Positions 17,800 to 26,264 of a stretch of DNA of 64,000 bases are shown piece after piece. This DNA is from Candidatus Villigracilis affinis (GTDB taxonomy: Bacteria > Chloroflexota > Anaerolineae > Anaerolineales > Villigracilaceae), in the NCBI GenBank assembly GCA_016718275.1, contig JADKEA010000002.1, forward strand, positions 79,191-143,190, written 5' to 3'. Each line of letters opens with the position of its first letter. Position 1 is the first letter of the stretch. The translations under genes were made by a program, and so were the position numbers. The notes beneath the pieces were generated by a model, which was given only the letters and a program-made list of their open reading frames with translations, did no database searches and was not told where the DNA came from.

Positions 17800-19260
17800 C
17801 TAGGGCAGGCTGAAGGCCCTGACCAAAAATACTGCCATTTGATCTCGGGTGACATCGGAGTCGGGGCAGTAGTTTCCTCCGCCGCATCCGCTGGTGATGC
17901 CTTCGTTGGCGAGTTGTTCGATCCAATCGGCGGCAAAAGAGCCGACGGGCACATCGGTGAAGATGCCCGTTGCCACGGGCGGAACGTAGCTGGCACCGTG
18001 TTCGCCTTTCAACAGGAAGATCGCCATTTGTGCGCGGGTGACGTTGGCATCGGGGCAGTAATTTCCGCCGCCGCATCCGCTGGTGATGCCTTCATTCGCA
18101 AACTGCTCGATCCATGCGGCTGCGAAGGCGTCAGCGGGTACATCGCCGAATATCGTACCCGTAGCTGTGGGCGGGATGTAGGCGCTCCCATGCATGCCAC
18201 GAAGGATGAAGATGGCCATCTGTGCGCGAGTGACAGGCGCAAGCGGACAATACATCATCGGGGAGGTGCTGCATCCGCTGGTGATGCCTGCATTATAGAG
18301 TCTTTCGATGTAACTGACCGCCCAATATGTAGATGGTACGTCGGTGAAAATGGACGAGATTGAGCCGCGCCAGCGGTTGTAGAAAATATTAAGCAGGGAA
18401 ACGAATTCGTTCGTCGCTTTTTGGCTGCCTGCCGCATTGGGGTGATCGTCAGCGGGGGAGGATGGATAATATGATGTATTCATGCCCGCTGTAAAGACAT
18501 GCTCGATGGCGCCGTTGATGTAGCGGTGATGATTGTCTGGCCCGGTCAATACATTGTAGAAATCAAAGACAGCCACATTGGGCAGTGTATAACCGTTTTC
18601 CGTCAGCCAGTCGTTCATCAGCCATTCGTTGAAGGCGCGGGCATTTTCGGCGTAGGTGCCATCCTGCAAAGGCGGTGCGGTGATGACGATGAACAGTTTA
18701 TCGGGACGGGATGCGAAATATTGCAGAATTTCGTTGTACACATATTTGGCGTGTCCCACCGTCAACCAGCCGTCAGGTGATGGTGGGTCGGTTGGGCTGC
18801 CTTCCAACGCAGAATTCGGGAAACAGGATTTGAAAACGATGATCTCGTTCTCGCCGCCGGGGTCGGTCAGGTTGCGGGTGTAGGAGGAGTTTTGTCCGCT
18901 TTCGTTGAAGAGAGCGTTCATGTACGTTTCTGTATCTCCGGAACGGAACCACTCGGTCCAATTCGGGATGTCTGTTCGGTCGCCAATGGCATTTGGCCCC
19001 CAGCCATAGTTGGTGCCGCTGACAAAATAATTGTTCTGCTCCAGCGTGATGCCGAGGTTTCCGTACCCGTCGGCCAGCCAATTCTCACCCGTGGAATGAT
19101 GGATGAAGATGAGCTTGACCGTTTGTGCCGGCGGAGTCGGATCGTCTGCATAGAGCGGAGCAGAGACAGGTGCCGCCAGAGTTGGAACAGCACCTGACAA
19201 AAAGAATATAACGACAATTAGGATAGTGATTATGCGCGAAAGCGATTTTTTGGTATTCAT
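17800..19260 (-). CDS. secreted SGNH/GDSL-like hydrolase with SLH anchor
   Basis: A 486-residue exported protein: signal peptide (about 1-30, ending near TLAAP), then a domain (about 45-300) with IFIHHSTGENWL at its start and DDHPNAAGSQKA at its end. The Ser of HHSTG and the Asp-x-His pair of the second motif match the layout of SGNH/GDSL esterases, which deacylate carbohydrates or lipids; a catalytic role is inferred. Three SLH repeats follow (about 303-485). GGGAGGG lies six bases before the ATG. The leader region carries a long-spaced inverted repeat at 19275-19310. Confidence 0.85.
   Translation of the reverse strand: MNTKKSLSRIITILIVVIFFLSGAVPTLAAPVSAPLYADDPTPPAQTVKLIFIHHSTGENWLADGYGNLGITLEQNNYFVSGTNYGWGPNAIGDRTDIPNWTEWFRSGDTETYMNALFNESGQNSSYTRNLTDPGGENEIIVFKSCFPNSALEGSPTDPPSPDGWLTVGHAKYVYNEILQYFASRPDKLFIVITAPPLQDGTYAENARAFNEWLMNDWLTENGYTLPNVAVFDFYNVLTGPDNHHRYINGAIEHVFTAGMNTSYYPSSPADDHPNAAGSQKATNEFVSLLNIFYNRWRGSISSIFTDVPSTYWAVSYIERLYNAGITSGCSTSPMMYCPLAPVTRAQMAIFILRGMHGSAYIPPTATGTIFGDVPADAFAAAWIEQFANEGITSGCGGGNYCPDANVTRAQMAIFLLKGEHGASYVPPVATGIFTDVPVGSFAADWIEQLANEGITSGCGGGNYCPDSDVTRDQMAVFLVRAFSLP
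17803..18352 (-). repeat. triple SLH coding module, copy 2
   Basis: Encodes the SLH repeats of the SGNH-like protein; closely similar in protein and DNA to the modules at 16285-16838 and 19443-19996. Confidence 0.8.
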
Positions 19261-19274
19261 TTCAACCCTCCCAG

Positions 19275-19310
19275 GTTGTATATAAACTCAACACATTTTC
19301 AATATACAAC
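19275..19310. repeat. long-spaced inverted repeat in the SGNH-SLH leader
   Basis: GTTGTATAT (19275-19283) and ATATACAAC (19302-19310) form a perfect 9-base inverted repeat with an 18-base AT-rich gap, 15-50 bases before the start codon. It could be a regulator's operator or a weak RNA hairpin; it also overlaps possible -10 sequences. Confidence 0.5.
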
Positions 19311-19388
19311 TTTTAATATGCTGTTCAATAATACCAATGTCACATCTTTTGTTTTTTCGCTTCACAAATTTGTTTGGGCTTGATTCTC

Positions 19389-19430
19389 AAATCAAAAAAC
19401 GCCGCGGGGAATCGCGGCGCTTTTTGATTT
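19389..19430. terminator. terminator after the heptaheme cytochrome gene
   Basis: AAATCAAAAA-CGCCGCG and CGCGGCG-TTTTTGATTT pair over about 17 bases with a GGGAAT loop and T runs on both strands. It ends the gene at 19440 on the minus strand. Confidence 0.85.
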
Positions 19431-19439
19431 AGTCGTTGG

Positions 19440-21200
19440 TTATGGCAGGCTGAAGGCCCTTACAAGGAATACCGCCATCTCAGCGCGTGTCACTGAATTG
19501 TCCGGGCAGTAATTTCCACTGCCGCATCCGCTGGTGACGCCTTCGAGAGCCAGTTGTTCGATCCATGCATCGGCGAAGGAACCGAGCGGCACATCGCCAA
19601 AGACGGTGCCGGTCGCTGCCGGGGGCGTGTATACACTTCCATGTTCGCCGCGCAGTAGGAAGATCGCCATTTGAGCGCGTGTGATGGTTGCATCGGGACA
19701 GTAGTTGCCTCCGCCGCAGCCAGCCGTTACCCCTTCGGCCGCGAGTTGTTCGATCCAATCAGCGGCAAAGGAGCCAACTGGGACATCACCAAATACGGTA
19801 CCTGATGCAGTGGGTGGGACGTAGGTGCTCCCATGAATGCCGCGCAGAATGAAGATCGCCATTTGTGCCCGCGTTACCGTGGAGTCTGGACAATACATCA
19901 GTGGAGAAGTGCTGCATCCACCTGTGATGCCTGCGTTATACAATCGTTCGATGAATTCCCGTGCCCAATATGTGGATGGTACATCCTCGAACAAAGAGCC
20001 TGACGATGTGAGCCCGTGCGGCCCTGAGCCTGTAGATGGAGTTGTTGTGTGGCAAACCTGGCACTGGTCTATCGGGCCGTTTTTTCCCTGCAGGATATTG
20101 AATTTGATCGCATCGTTCTCTTCACGACTTGGAGCAACTGCATGCGTGCTGTCATGACAGGCTTCGCAGTACAAGCCTCCGTGTTCGGTTGAGAAGCGAT
20201 AGAGCGGATGATTTTGATCGTATTGTCCGCTGTCGTGGCAGGTGTCACAGCGTGGTTCGTTCAGCCAGGGATCGGGATTATTTTTCACGGTGGACATCCC
20301 GCCGTGGCAATCAATGCAGGTCATTCCTTCTTGTGACATCGTGTCGCGTAGACATTTTGTTTGCGGCCCCGGGTGGCAGTTGTAACAGCCATCCAGAGTG
20401 TCTGGAGATTCATCTTCATGTTTGTCGTGCATCGCATTGGATAGATTTGGCACTCCCGATTGCCCCGGTGCGCCGAGCGCGTTGGAGGCATGGCATTTTG
20501 CGCATAATACCGGGCGGTTTGCCATTAAGTTCGTGCCTTCCTCTTCGTCATGCAACTGCAAAATGTTGGTTTCAACTTTTCCAGTTGGGTTGTCAGGACT
20601 ACCTTCCCCGCCATCACTGTGGCATTTGTCACAGCGCATTTCCGATGAAACGGGTGTGACTACCCGGGTTCGGGCCAGTTCCGCCCCTGTGACTGAATCT
20701 TTTACGATGACCGTGGCAAGCTGATAAGGCTGGCTTGTGGTGGGGGCGCTGTCGCTGAACTCGGTGACCGGGATACCCTCTGCAACATAATGGTCCCCGC
20801 TGAAATCCATCGTTCCTGACAGACCTTTCCCTTTCAGGCCAACATTGGGCGGCAAACTAACGCCGAACAGATCCTGCGAGTAGGACCAGAAATTGGTTTT
20901 GCCAACCGAGTATGTGTTGTCTTCGTAGAAATATTCCACGGTAACGCCGCTTGTGACCAGGGTGGGCGGGTCACCGGCTTTGATCACTTGAACCCACAAG
21001 GTATTGTATGGGGGCAATACCGCGAGATCTGCAAAGTCACGGTTGTAACAATGCATTCCCAGGTCATTCCAGGCCAGGATTTTATACGTCCCCTCCGCGG
21101 CATCCACGCTCTCGCGAGTCAGTAACCCTGCTCCGGCCCCGAGCAAAGCGGCGACCAACAGAGCCAGCCCTATGCGAATCAAGAAGCCTTTTGTTTTCAT
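19440..21200 (-). CDS. secreted heptaheme c-type cytochrome with SLH anchor
   Basis: The 586-residue protein has a signal peptide (MKTKGFLIRIGLALLVAALL) and an N-terminal domain beginning KILAWNDLGMHCYN. Seven CXXCH sites (CDKCH, CAKCH, CYNCH, CIDCH, CDTCH, CEACH, CQVCH) between about residues 190 and 385 predict seven covalently bound hemes. Three SLH repeats (about 402-585) anchor it at the cell wall or S-layer. This places a multiheme electron carrier on the outside of a cell with no visible outer-membrane genes. The ATG at 21200 is chosen because AAGGAGAT precedes it and it opens the signal peptide; upstream in-frame codons would give an unlikely tail. Its likely partner is the redox cluster at 27417-31219. 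Confidence 0.93.
   Translation of the reverse strand: MKTKGFLIRIGLALLVAALLGAGAGLLTRESVDAAEGTYKILAWNDLGMHCYNRDFADLAVLPPYNTLWVQVIKAGDPPTLVTSGVTVEYFYEDNTYSVGKTNFWSYSQDLFGVSLPPNVGLKGKGLSGTMDFSGDHYVAEGIPVTEFSDSAPTTSQPYQLATVIVKDSVTGAELARTRVVTPVSSEMRCDKCHSDGGEGSPDNPTGKVETNILQLHDEEEGTNLMANRPVLCAKCHASNALGAPGQSGVPNLSNAMHDKHEDESPDTLDGCYNCHPGPQTKCLRDTMSQEGMTCIDCHGGMSTVKNNPDPWLNEPRCDTCHDSGQYDQNHPLYRFSTEHGGLYCEACHDSTHAVAPSREENDAIKFNILQGKNGPIDQCQVCHTTTPSTGSGPHGLTSSGSLFEDVPSTYWAREFIERLYNAGITGGCSTSPLMYCPDSTVTRAQMAIFILRGIHGSTYVPPTASGTVFGDVPVGSFAADWIEQLAAEGVTAGCGGGNYCPDATITRAQMAIFLLRGEHGSVYTPPAATGTVFGDVPLGSFADAWIEQLALEGVTSGCGSGNYCPDNSVTRAEMAVFLVRAFSLP
19443..19996 (-). repeat. triple SLH coding module, copy 3
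   Basis: Encodes the SLH repeats of the heptaheme cytochrome; closely similar to the modules at 16285-16838 and 17803-18352. Confidence 0.8.
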
Positions 21201-21221
21201 GCTTATCTCCTTATCTTGGCG

Positions 21222-21235
21222 AAATACATGTATTT
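21222..21235. promoter_or_regulatory. palindrome upstream of the heptaheme cytochrome gene
   Basis: AAATACATGTATTT is a perfect 14-base palindrome 22-35 bases before the ATG at 21200 and next to an AT-rich TATATA stretch. Its position suits an operator for a dimeric regulator; no known consensus is assigned. Confidence 0.45.
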
Positions 21236-21361
21236 TATATACAGTCGTTGCTGTGCATAAAAAGTTACGTCTTGTCAATAATTATGACACATTTCTCCGA
21301 ATTTTGTTCTCGAGTGGACTCTGAATCTCTGTGATGGCAAAATGACCAAATTTACGCCCTC

Positions 21362-21391
21362 TTGACAATGAAGATGCTACACGTATATACT
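21362..21391 (+). promoter_or_regulatory. sigma70-type promoter of the SPFH/S24 operon
   Basis: TTGACA (21362-21367) is followed by TATATA at 16 bases or TATACT at 18 bases (21386-21391). It lies about 60 bases before the first ATG of the operon at 21448. Confidence 0.68.
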
Positions 21392-21447
21392 GATTTTTGA
21401 GCATCGTATCCATCCGCATTTTCAATCAGTTATCGGGGAGTTTTCAT

Positions 21448-21879
21448 ATGGAAAACATCAGTGGGTTAGCGGCAGAGATCGTAGTTGCGTTTGTAATTGC
21501 TCTGGCAACAGGTGCATTTACTTTCATGGGGTTTTGGCGACAAGCAAAAGCAGACCTCGAACAGGAATACTTGAAACGTTTCAACGATAAGAAGTGGGGT
21601 GTTTATACGGAGTTTGCAAAACTGTTGCAGGCCCCTCCCCAAGATATTTTCGAAGATGGTCGCAGACAAGCGGCGGAAACGGCTATTGCCTCGCAGATCG
21701 TGTTGATCGGTTCAGATGAGGTCGTGCGCGCATTCCGCGATTGGCGTGAAAGTGCAGCTGTGCATGGAAAAGCCCAGCGTGTGACAGACGAAAAGCTTTT
21801 TTGCTTGTCGCAAATATGCGCCGTGATTTGGGGATCAAATACAGCAATCTGGAGGTTGACGATTTGTTGGGGGTGTTGA
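21448..21879 (+). CDS. small membrane-anchored protein, 3' end probably frameshifted
   Basis: The readable frame gives 143 residues with one N-terminal membrane helix (about 8-30, AEIVVAFVIALATGAFTFMGF) and a helical cytoplasmic domain. After EKLF the frame turns into an unlikely Cys/Trp-rich tail. Removing one T from the T6 run at 21797-21802 instead gives a tail with MRRDLGIKYSN and DDLLGVLNPS, ending at a TAA at 21900-21902, six bases before the next gene. That is a far more typical C-terminus, so the true product is about 151 residues. GGGGAG precedes the ATG. It opens a five-gene operon; the role is unknown. Confidence 0.75.
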   Translation: MENISGLAAEIVVAFVIALATGAFTFMGFWRQAKADLEQEYLKRFNDKKWGVYTEFAKLLQAPPQDIFEDGRRQAAETAIASQIVLIGSDEVVRAFRDWRESAAVHGKAQRVTDEKLFCLSQICAVIWGSNTAIWRLTICWGC

Positions 21880-21907
21880 ATCCCTCATTGGGGGATGGGT
21901 AAATACC

Positions 21908-23674
21908 ATGTCCGCTGATACCCGTATTTCAAGACAGGCAAAATACTCGATTCTCGGAACTGCCATATTTGTAGGGGCTCTATTTAGCGTGTCCTTTCTC
22001 AATGAAATAAAACTTATCTGGCAGTTGATCATTTCCTGGGGGTATGTTTATATTTTGCGTGCGGCCGAAGCGGTGTACGTTTCCCCGGAAGCCAGCCGCG
22101 CCAGTTTGATGATTTTTGCCAATGTAACTGTTTTTGTCGTCATATTTTTCATCGTGTTATTTTGGATATCTCCATTTACATTGCCAGTGCGCGGCTTGAC
22201 GCAGATACAAAACGCGTTTGCCGGCTTGGTCCGTTATACATTGGCTGGGAGAAGCTTGCATGGTCCGGCGATCTTCGTAAAGGAGGGGGAGCCTAGGGTT
22301 GAAGAAAACGAATTGAACAGTTTCAAAGCAGGCGTGGCTTTGGTGGATCTATACAGTGCCATTGTTTTGGAACAACAGACCGGGTCCATTGATGCTTTAC
22401 GGCAGGAGGTACATTTTGAAGCTGAATCTGAAGATGCTGAAACTCAAAGTCCCCGCAAGCTTGGGGTGTGGAAGCAGGTTGCGACTAAGTTAGGAATCGC
22501 CGGTAACGATGTCAATGTCACCATCGTGAAGGCATTTGGTCCAGGCGTGGTTTTCACCAAGTCTGGAGAAAAGATCGTGGGTTGGGTGGATCTGAGAAAG
22601 CAAAGCAGAGCCGTACAAGGGGTAAAAGCCTGCACCCGGGATGGCATTGAGGTTACGACCAATGTAAACGTAACCTTCACCCTCGGGCAGGCGGAGGAAA
22701 TTTTACAAGTCACGCGGACTGATGAGGGCTGGCGGGCTTTGCAGTTATCCGGGCCTTCTGTAAGTAATCAAGTTGTGAAATTTCAGCCCGTGGAATTTAT
22801 CAGCGATCAGGACGCAAAAGAACTTGAGCATGCCTACGCCGAAAACGAATTCGAGTGGAACGATACGGACACTCGTGTCTCGAAGACTGGAGCGGCCTCC
22901 CAGTTTATTTTCGATAAAGAGCGGGTGTTCTCTGCCGTGTATTCCCGCGCGCGCAATGTCTCCGATGAGTTTCGACTGATCGATTGGACGGAACTGCCCG
23001 GACATGTGGCCGCCGATATTTTTCGGGATTTGCTGGTACATGAAAATTACGATGACCTTTACAAGCCAGACGACCCGAATGATTTTCCGTTGGGTGAATT
23101 CAAAAAGAAATTTGGGAAAGTAGTTACCAACCTGGGTGTGTTGGGCTACCAGGTTGTGATGCTGAAGGATGAAACCCCGATCAAGGATGCGCAGGACGTG
23201 AATGAGGTCGACTTGAAATTTTCCCGGCCTATGAAATTTAAAGGCGCCGCAGTCCTCAGAGACCGTGGAATTAAGATCCTTGGTGCCGGGTTTGGTGACC
23301 TTGTCCCTGTCAATGAAGACGTGCGTGCTCAACTTCTTGAAAACTGGCGTGCCCATTGGCAGCAGGAGGCCCAAAAGACCCTGGCCAGTCATGAGCTGCA
23401 TGCCATGCGTATCCATAACCATGAGCGTTCGCGGACCCAGCAGGATATGATCTACTCCCTGTCAAGGATCTTCCAGGAGAATCACTATACTGAAGAGGCT
23501 CTGGCGCTCCGCCTGTATCAGGCTTTGGAATCGGCAGCAGTCAACCCAGCCACGCAACGATTGCTCCCTGCTGATACGGTTCAGATGCTTTCCAATCTGC
23601 GGCACTGGCTCCTGCCAGAAAACAAAAAGACGGATGAATCGAATCCCATTATTGGCGAAGAAGGTGCGCCATGA
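21908..23674 (+). CDS. SPFH/band-7-like membrane protein A
   Basis: A 588-residue protein with two membrane helices (about 12-34 and 66-92), then a large cytoplasmic or peripheral region. Residues about 200-280 read VKAFGPGVVFTKSGEK, VDLRKQSRAVQGVKACTRDGIEVTTNVNVTFTLG (in part), the characteristic start of an SPFH/band-7 domain as in stomatin, prohibitin and HflK. Such proteins form membrane rings that organise or restrain proteases. The C-terminal part (about 470-560) is helical with NWRAHWQQEAQKTL. Starts five bases after the corrected end of the previous gene and overlaps the next gene as ATGA. Confidence 0.8.
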   Translation: MSADTRISRQAKYSILGTAIFVGALFSVSFLNEIKLIWQLIISWGYVYILRAAEAVYVSPEASRASLMIFANVTVFVVIFFIVLFWISPFTLPVRGLTQIQNAFAGLVRYTLAGRSLHGPAIFVKEGEPRVEENELNSFKAGVALVDLYSAIVLEQQTGSIDALRQEVHFEAESEDAETQSPRKLGVWKQVATKLGIAGNDVNVTIVKAFGPGVVFTKSGEKIVGWVDLRKQSRAVQGVKACTRDGIEVTTNVNVTFTLGQAEEILQVTRTDEGWRALQLSGPSVSNQVVKFQPVEFISDQDAKELEHAYAENEFEWNDTDTRVSKTGAASQFIFDKERVFSAVYSRARNVSDEFRLIDWTELPGHVAADIFRDLLVHENYDDLYKPDDPNDFPLGEFKKKFGKVVTNLGVLGYQVVMLKDETPIKDAQDVNEVDLKFSRPMKFKGAAVLRDRGIKILGAGFGDLVPVNEDVRAQLLENWRAHWQQEAQKTLASHELHAMRIHNHERSRTQQDMIYSLSRIFQENHYTEEALALRLYQALESAAVNPATQRLLPADTVQMLSNLRHWLLPENKKTDESNPIIGEEGAP

Positions 23675-25122
23675 TGATCTTTCGTACCGGTAAAACTCTA
23701 CTCTTGAGGATTCTTCAAAACTTCCTGTCTGGAGACTTGTTCTGGGCTCGGCTCCGCGGATTGTTCCTGCTTTTTGTGACAGCGGCCGCCTCCATTCTTA
23801 TCGCGGCCTGGTTTGTGGTTGAGAAACTCACGCTTTGGCGAATTTGGAATGATATTGGCTTCCCACTTGTGGTGATCGCCTTGTTCATTCTTTTGATCGC
23901 TTATATCCTTGTCGAAAGATACGAAGAAAAGGCAAAGCCTTTAAAAATACTTTGGTATACGGCAGTGTTTTTTATTGTAGTGGGGCCGCTTTCTTGGGTT
24001 GAGTTTACCTATATACAGCCGTTTCTGAACGGCGAGTCCATTTTCCGCTACTTGATCCTCCCTCTGGCGGCATTAATCAGCGCATTTTTGTCAGGGGCGC
24101 GATACATTCAGGATATCCACAACATCGGGAGTTATGCACTAGCGGTCTTGTATCTACTCTCGTCCTTTTGCGGAATCAGGTATCCGAAGATCAAAGTGTC
24201 GGATAAGTACGTTGCCGGGGTGGGAAAAAATCGTCTGGATCGGATTGGCGGCCCCGGCTACATTTCCATTGGACCCGGAAACGCAATTTTGACGGAAAGG
24301 TTGCATGGGCCAGCCGGGGTGTATTCTGCGGGTAAATTCTTTATTTCCCGCTTTGAATCGATCGTGAGTGCCCTCAACCTTGATGATCAGCATGGACTTA
24401 TCCCGGCAGTATCGGCAGTGACCAAGGACGGGATCATGGTAACGGTAAAAGATGTGCGGTTTCGTTACCGTGTGTGGTCTGACCATCGTGAGACCAATAC
24501 CGCAGCCGGGCGCAGCCTGACCAACCCATATCCGTTCACTGTTCGGGCAATTCGCAGCTTAACATATAATCGCACCGTATCTACAACGGGACCGAATACT
24601 TGGCACGAGATGGTAAAGGGTGTCATTTCTGGAGCGATTTCCGAGTATATTGCAAAACACCAGTTAGACCAGATTACCGCACCCCGATATACCGATGGTA
24701 ATGCGCGTAAGGAGATCAGTGATCAATTGGGAACCCTAGCCACCCGCGAAAAATTAAAAGATGCAGGCGCCCAGCTTCTATGGTGTGATATCGGGCACTT
24801 CGAAGTGGATAATAAGGCTGTTTCTGATCAACGCATTGATACGTGGAAGGCTGGTTGGATAGGCAATGCCGATGTTACACGCGCCTATGGTGAGGCGCAG
24901 CGCAATGCCTATCAGGAGATCGGCCATGCCGAGGCACAGGCTGAAATATTGATGAGCATTGTCCATGCCTTTGACGATATTGATCTGGCAAAAGATGAAA
25001 AAGACCGCAGTATTCGTAATATTGTTTTAGTACGCACTGCCCAGGTATTGGAGGCGCTTTCAACCACAACAGGTGAGCAAACTCCCGACAAAGACGTGAA
25101 AAAGGATGGAAAGAAACCATGA
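23671..25122 (+). CDS. SPFH/band-7-like membrane protein B
   Basis: The 483-residue product begins with about five membrane helices (roughly residues 28-165). A band-7-like segment follows (about 185-275): IGGPGYISIGPGNAILTERL, then AVTKDGIMVTVKDVRFRYRVW, mirroring its neighbour. The C-terminal helical region includes NADVTRAYGEAQRNAYQEIGHAEAQ (quoted in part), typical of the coiled-coil after SPFH domains. The pair probably forms a hetero-oligomer in the membrane; this is inference from domain type and coupling. The ATG overlaps the stop of gene A (ATGA) and its own stop overlaps the next start. Confidence 0.8.
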   Translation: MMIFRTGKTLLLRILQNFLSGDLFWARLRGLFLLFVTAAASILIAAWFVVEKLTLWRIWNDIGFPLVVIALFILLIAYILVERYEEKAKPLKILWYTAVFFIVVGPLSWVEFTYIQPFLNGESIFRYLILPLAALISAFLSGARYIQDIHNIGSYALAVLYLLSSFCGIRYPKIKVSDKYVAGVGKNRLDRIGGPGYISIGPGNAILTERLHGPAGVYSAGKFFISRFESIVSALNLDDQHGLIPAVSAVTKDGIMVTVKDVRFRYRVWSDHRETNTAAGRSLTNPYPFTVRAIRSLTYNRTVSTTGPNTWHEMVKGVISGAISEYIAKHQLDQITAPRYTDGNARKEISDQLGTLATREKLKDAGAQLLWCDIGHFEVDNKAVSDQRIDTWKAGWIGNADVTRAYGEAQRNAYQEIGHAEAQAEILMSIVHAFDDIDLAKDEKDRSIRNIVLVRTAQVLEALSTTTGEQTPDKDVKKDGKKP

Positions 25123-26264
25123 TGACGACCGAAGCAAAATCCATCCGCTGGTTGAGATATGTCAGCAGATGGTTGAATAAATTTAATAAGAGCTCATTGA
25201 GCGACCCCTCCGCGCTTTTGCTGGATAGATTGAAGAGGGAATGTGATAGGCAGGAAATGAAGAAAGCCTGGGGTATTATCGAAGACCTTAACCGCTTGAG
25301 TCAGGCTTCTGAAGGTTTGGAGCCTGCTGAAATTTGTTTGCAGTGCGGGTTGAGTGTTGCGGAGATGGGGAACTTCAAGGAGGCTCAAAGACTCTTCGGC
25401 GAGGCATCCACCAAATATACAAACTCATTACACCATCAGGCTGTTGCCTTGTGGATGAAAGGTTGCATGGATTGGCTGTTACCCAACAAGGAAGTGGAAG
25501 CCATCAACTCATGGCGCGATGCAGAAAAACGATTCAAGGGGATCCGCGATAAAGAGAGCCAAAAGGCAAGGCTGGATTGGTATGACGTGCGCTGCAAAGA
25601 AATGCACGAGGCGCTTCATCAGGCCGCTGAAAAATATCAAATTCCGCCGTTGCCAGCCGAAACGCCCGAAAACAAATCCTTGTTAACAGAGACGGCCACG
25701 AATAACGGAGAAGATGCGGAACAGCAAATGCATTCTGACCGCATCGGGCTTTTTTCCATCCGTGAATCCATCAACGCAGGTGACATTGGGCCGAGCGGTA
25801 TTTTGGAAACGCCGATCGACGGCATGGTGGAAGTGGAACAGGTCTTCATTGAAGACAAACCATTTCGGATCTTGTCTATTGATGGTCACAGCTTTTTTCG
25901 AAGCTCAACCCACAGGACGGCGGTCATCAAGGTTTCCGGTGACAGCATGAATCTGGCCAACATCGAAAACGGTGATTATGTGTTGCTTCGGTTTTTGCCA
26001 AAGAACACCAGGGAAGTAACCGAGCCTGAAGAGGATGAAGATATTTCGCCGCCAGCAGGCTATAAAAGCGGAGATATTGTCGCTGCTGAGATCATTAGCG
26101 ATGAGGATGAAGGAATTACCTTGAAAAGAATCCTGGTTCGAAACGGCAGGATCATTCTTCAACCGCAAAGCTTAAACCCAAAGCATATCGAGCGTGAATT
26201 CAATGCCTCGGATGAGCGGCTCTTTATTTGCGGCGTCGTGCAGGCCATCTTCAAACCATTATGA
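25119..26264 (+). CDS. TPR-like protein with C-terminal S24/LexA-type peptidase domain
   Basis: The 381-residue protein has a helical, TPR-like N-terminal half (about 30-180, with AEMGNFKEAQRLFGEA) and a C-terminal S24 peptidase fold (about 235-380). The nucleophile motif reads VIKVSGDSMNLANIENGDYVLLR (split: SGDSM holds the Ser) and the partner Lys is probably in GITLKRIL. S24 proteins include LexA, UmuD and phage repressors that self-cleave. Unlike those, no helix-turn-helix is present; the protein may sense or process a partner through its TPR region. Translationally coupled to the SPFH genes (ATGA) and to the PHP gene (ATGA). Confidence 0.82.
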   Translation: MMTTEAKSIRWLRYVSRWLNKFNKSSLSDPSALLLDRLKRECDRQEMKKAWGIIEDLNRLSQASEGLEPAEICLQCGLSVAEMGNFKEAQRLFGEASTKYTNSLHHQAVALWMKGCMDWLLPNKEVEAINSWRDAEKRFKGIRDKESQKARLDWYDVRCKEMHEALHQAAEKYQIPPLPAETPENKSLLTETATNNGEDAEQQMHSDRIGLFSIRESINAGDIGPSGILETPIDGMVEVEQVFIEDKPFRILSIDGHSFFRSSTHRTAVIKVSGDSMNLANIENGDYVLLRFLPKNTREVTEPEEDEDISPPAGYKSGDIVAAEIISDEDEGITLKRILVRNGRIILQPQSLNPKHIEREFNASDERLFICGVVQAIFKPL

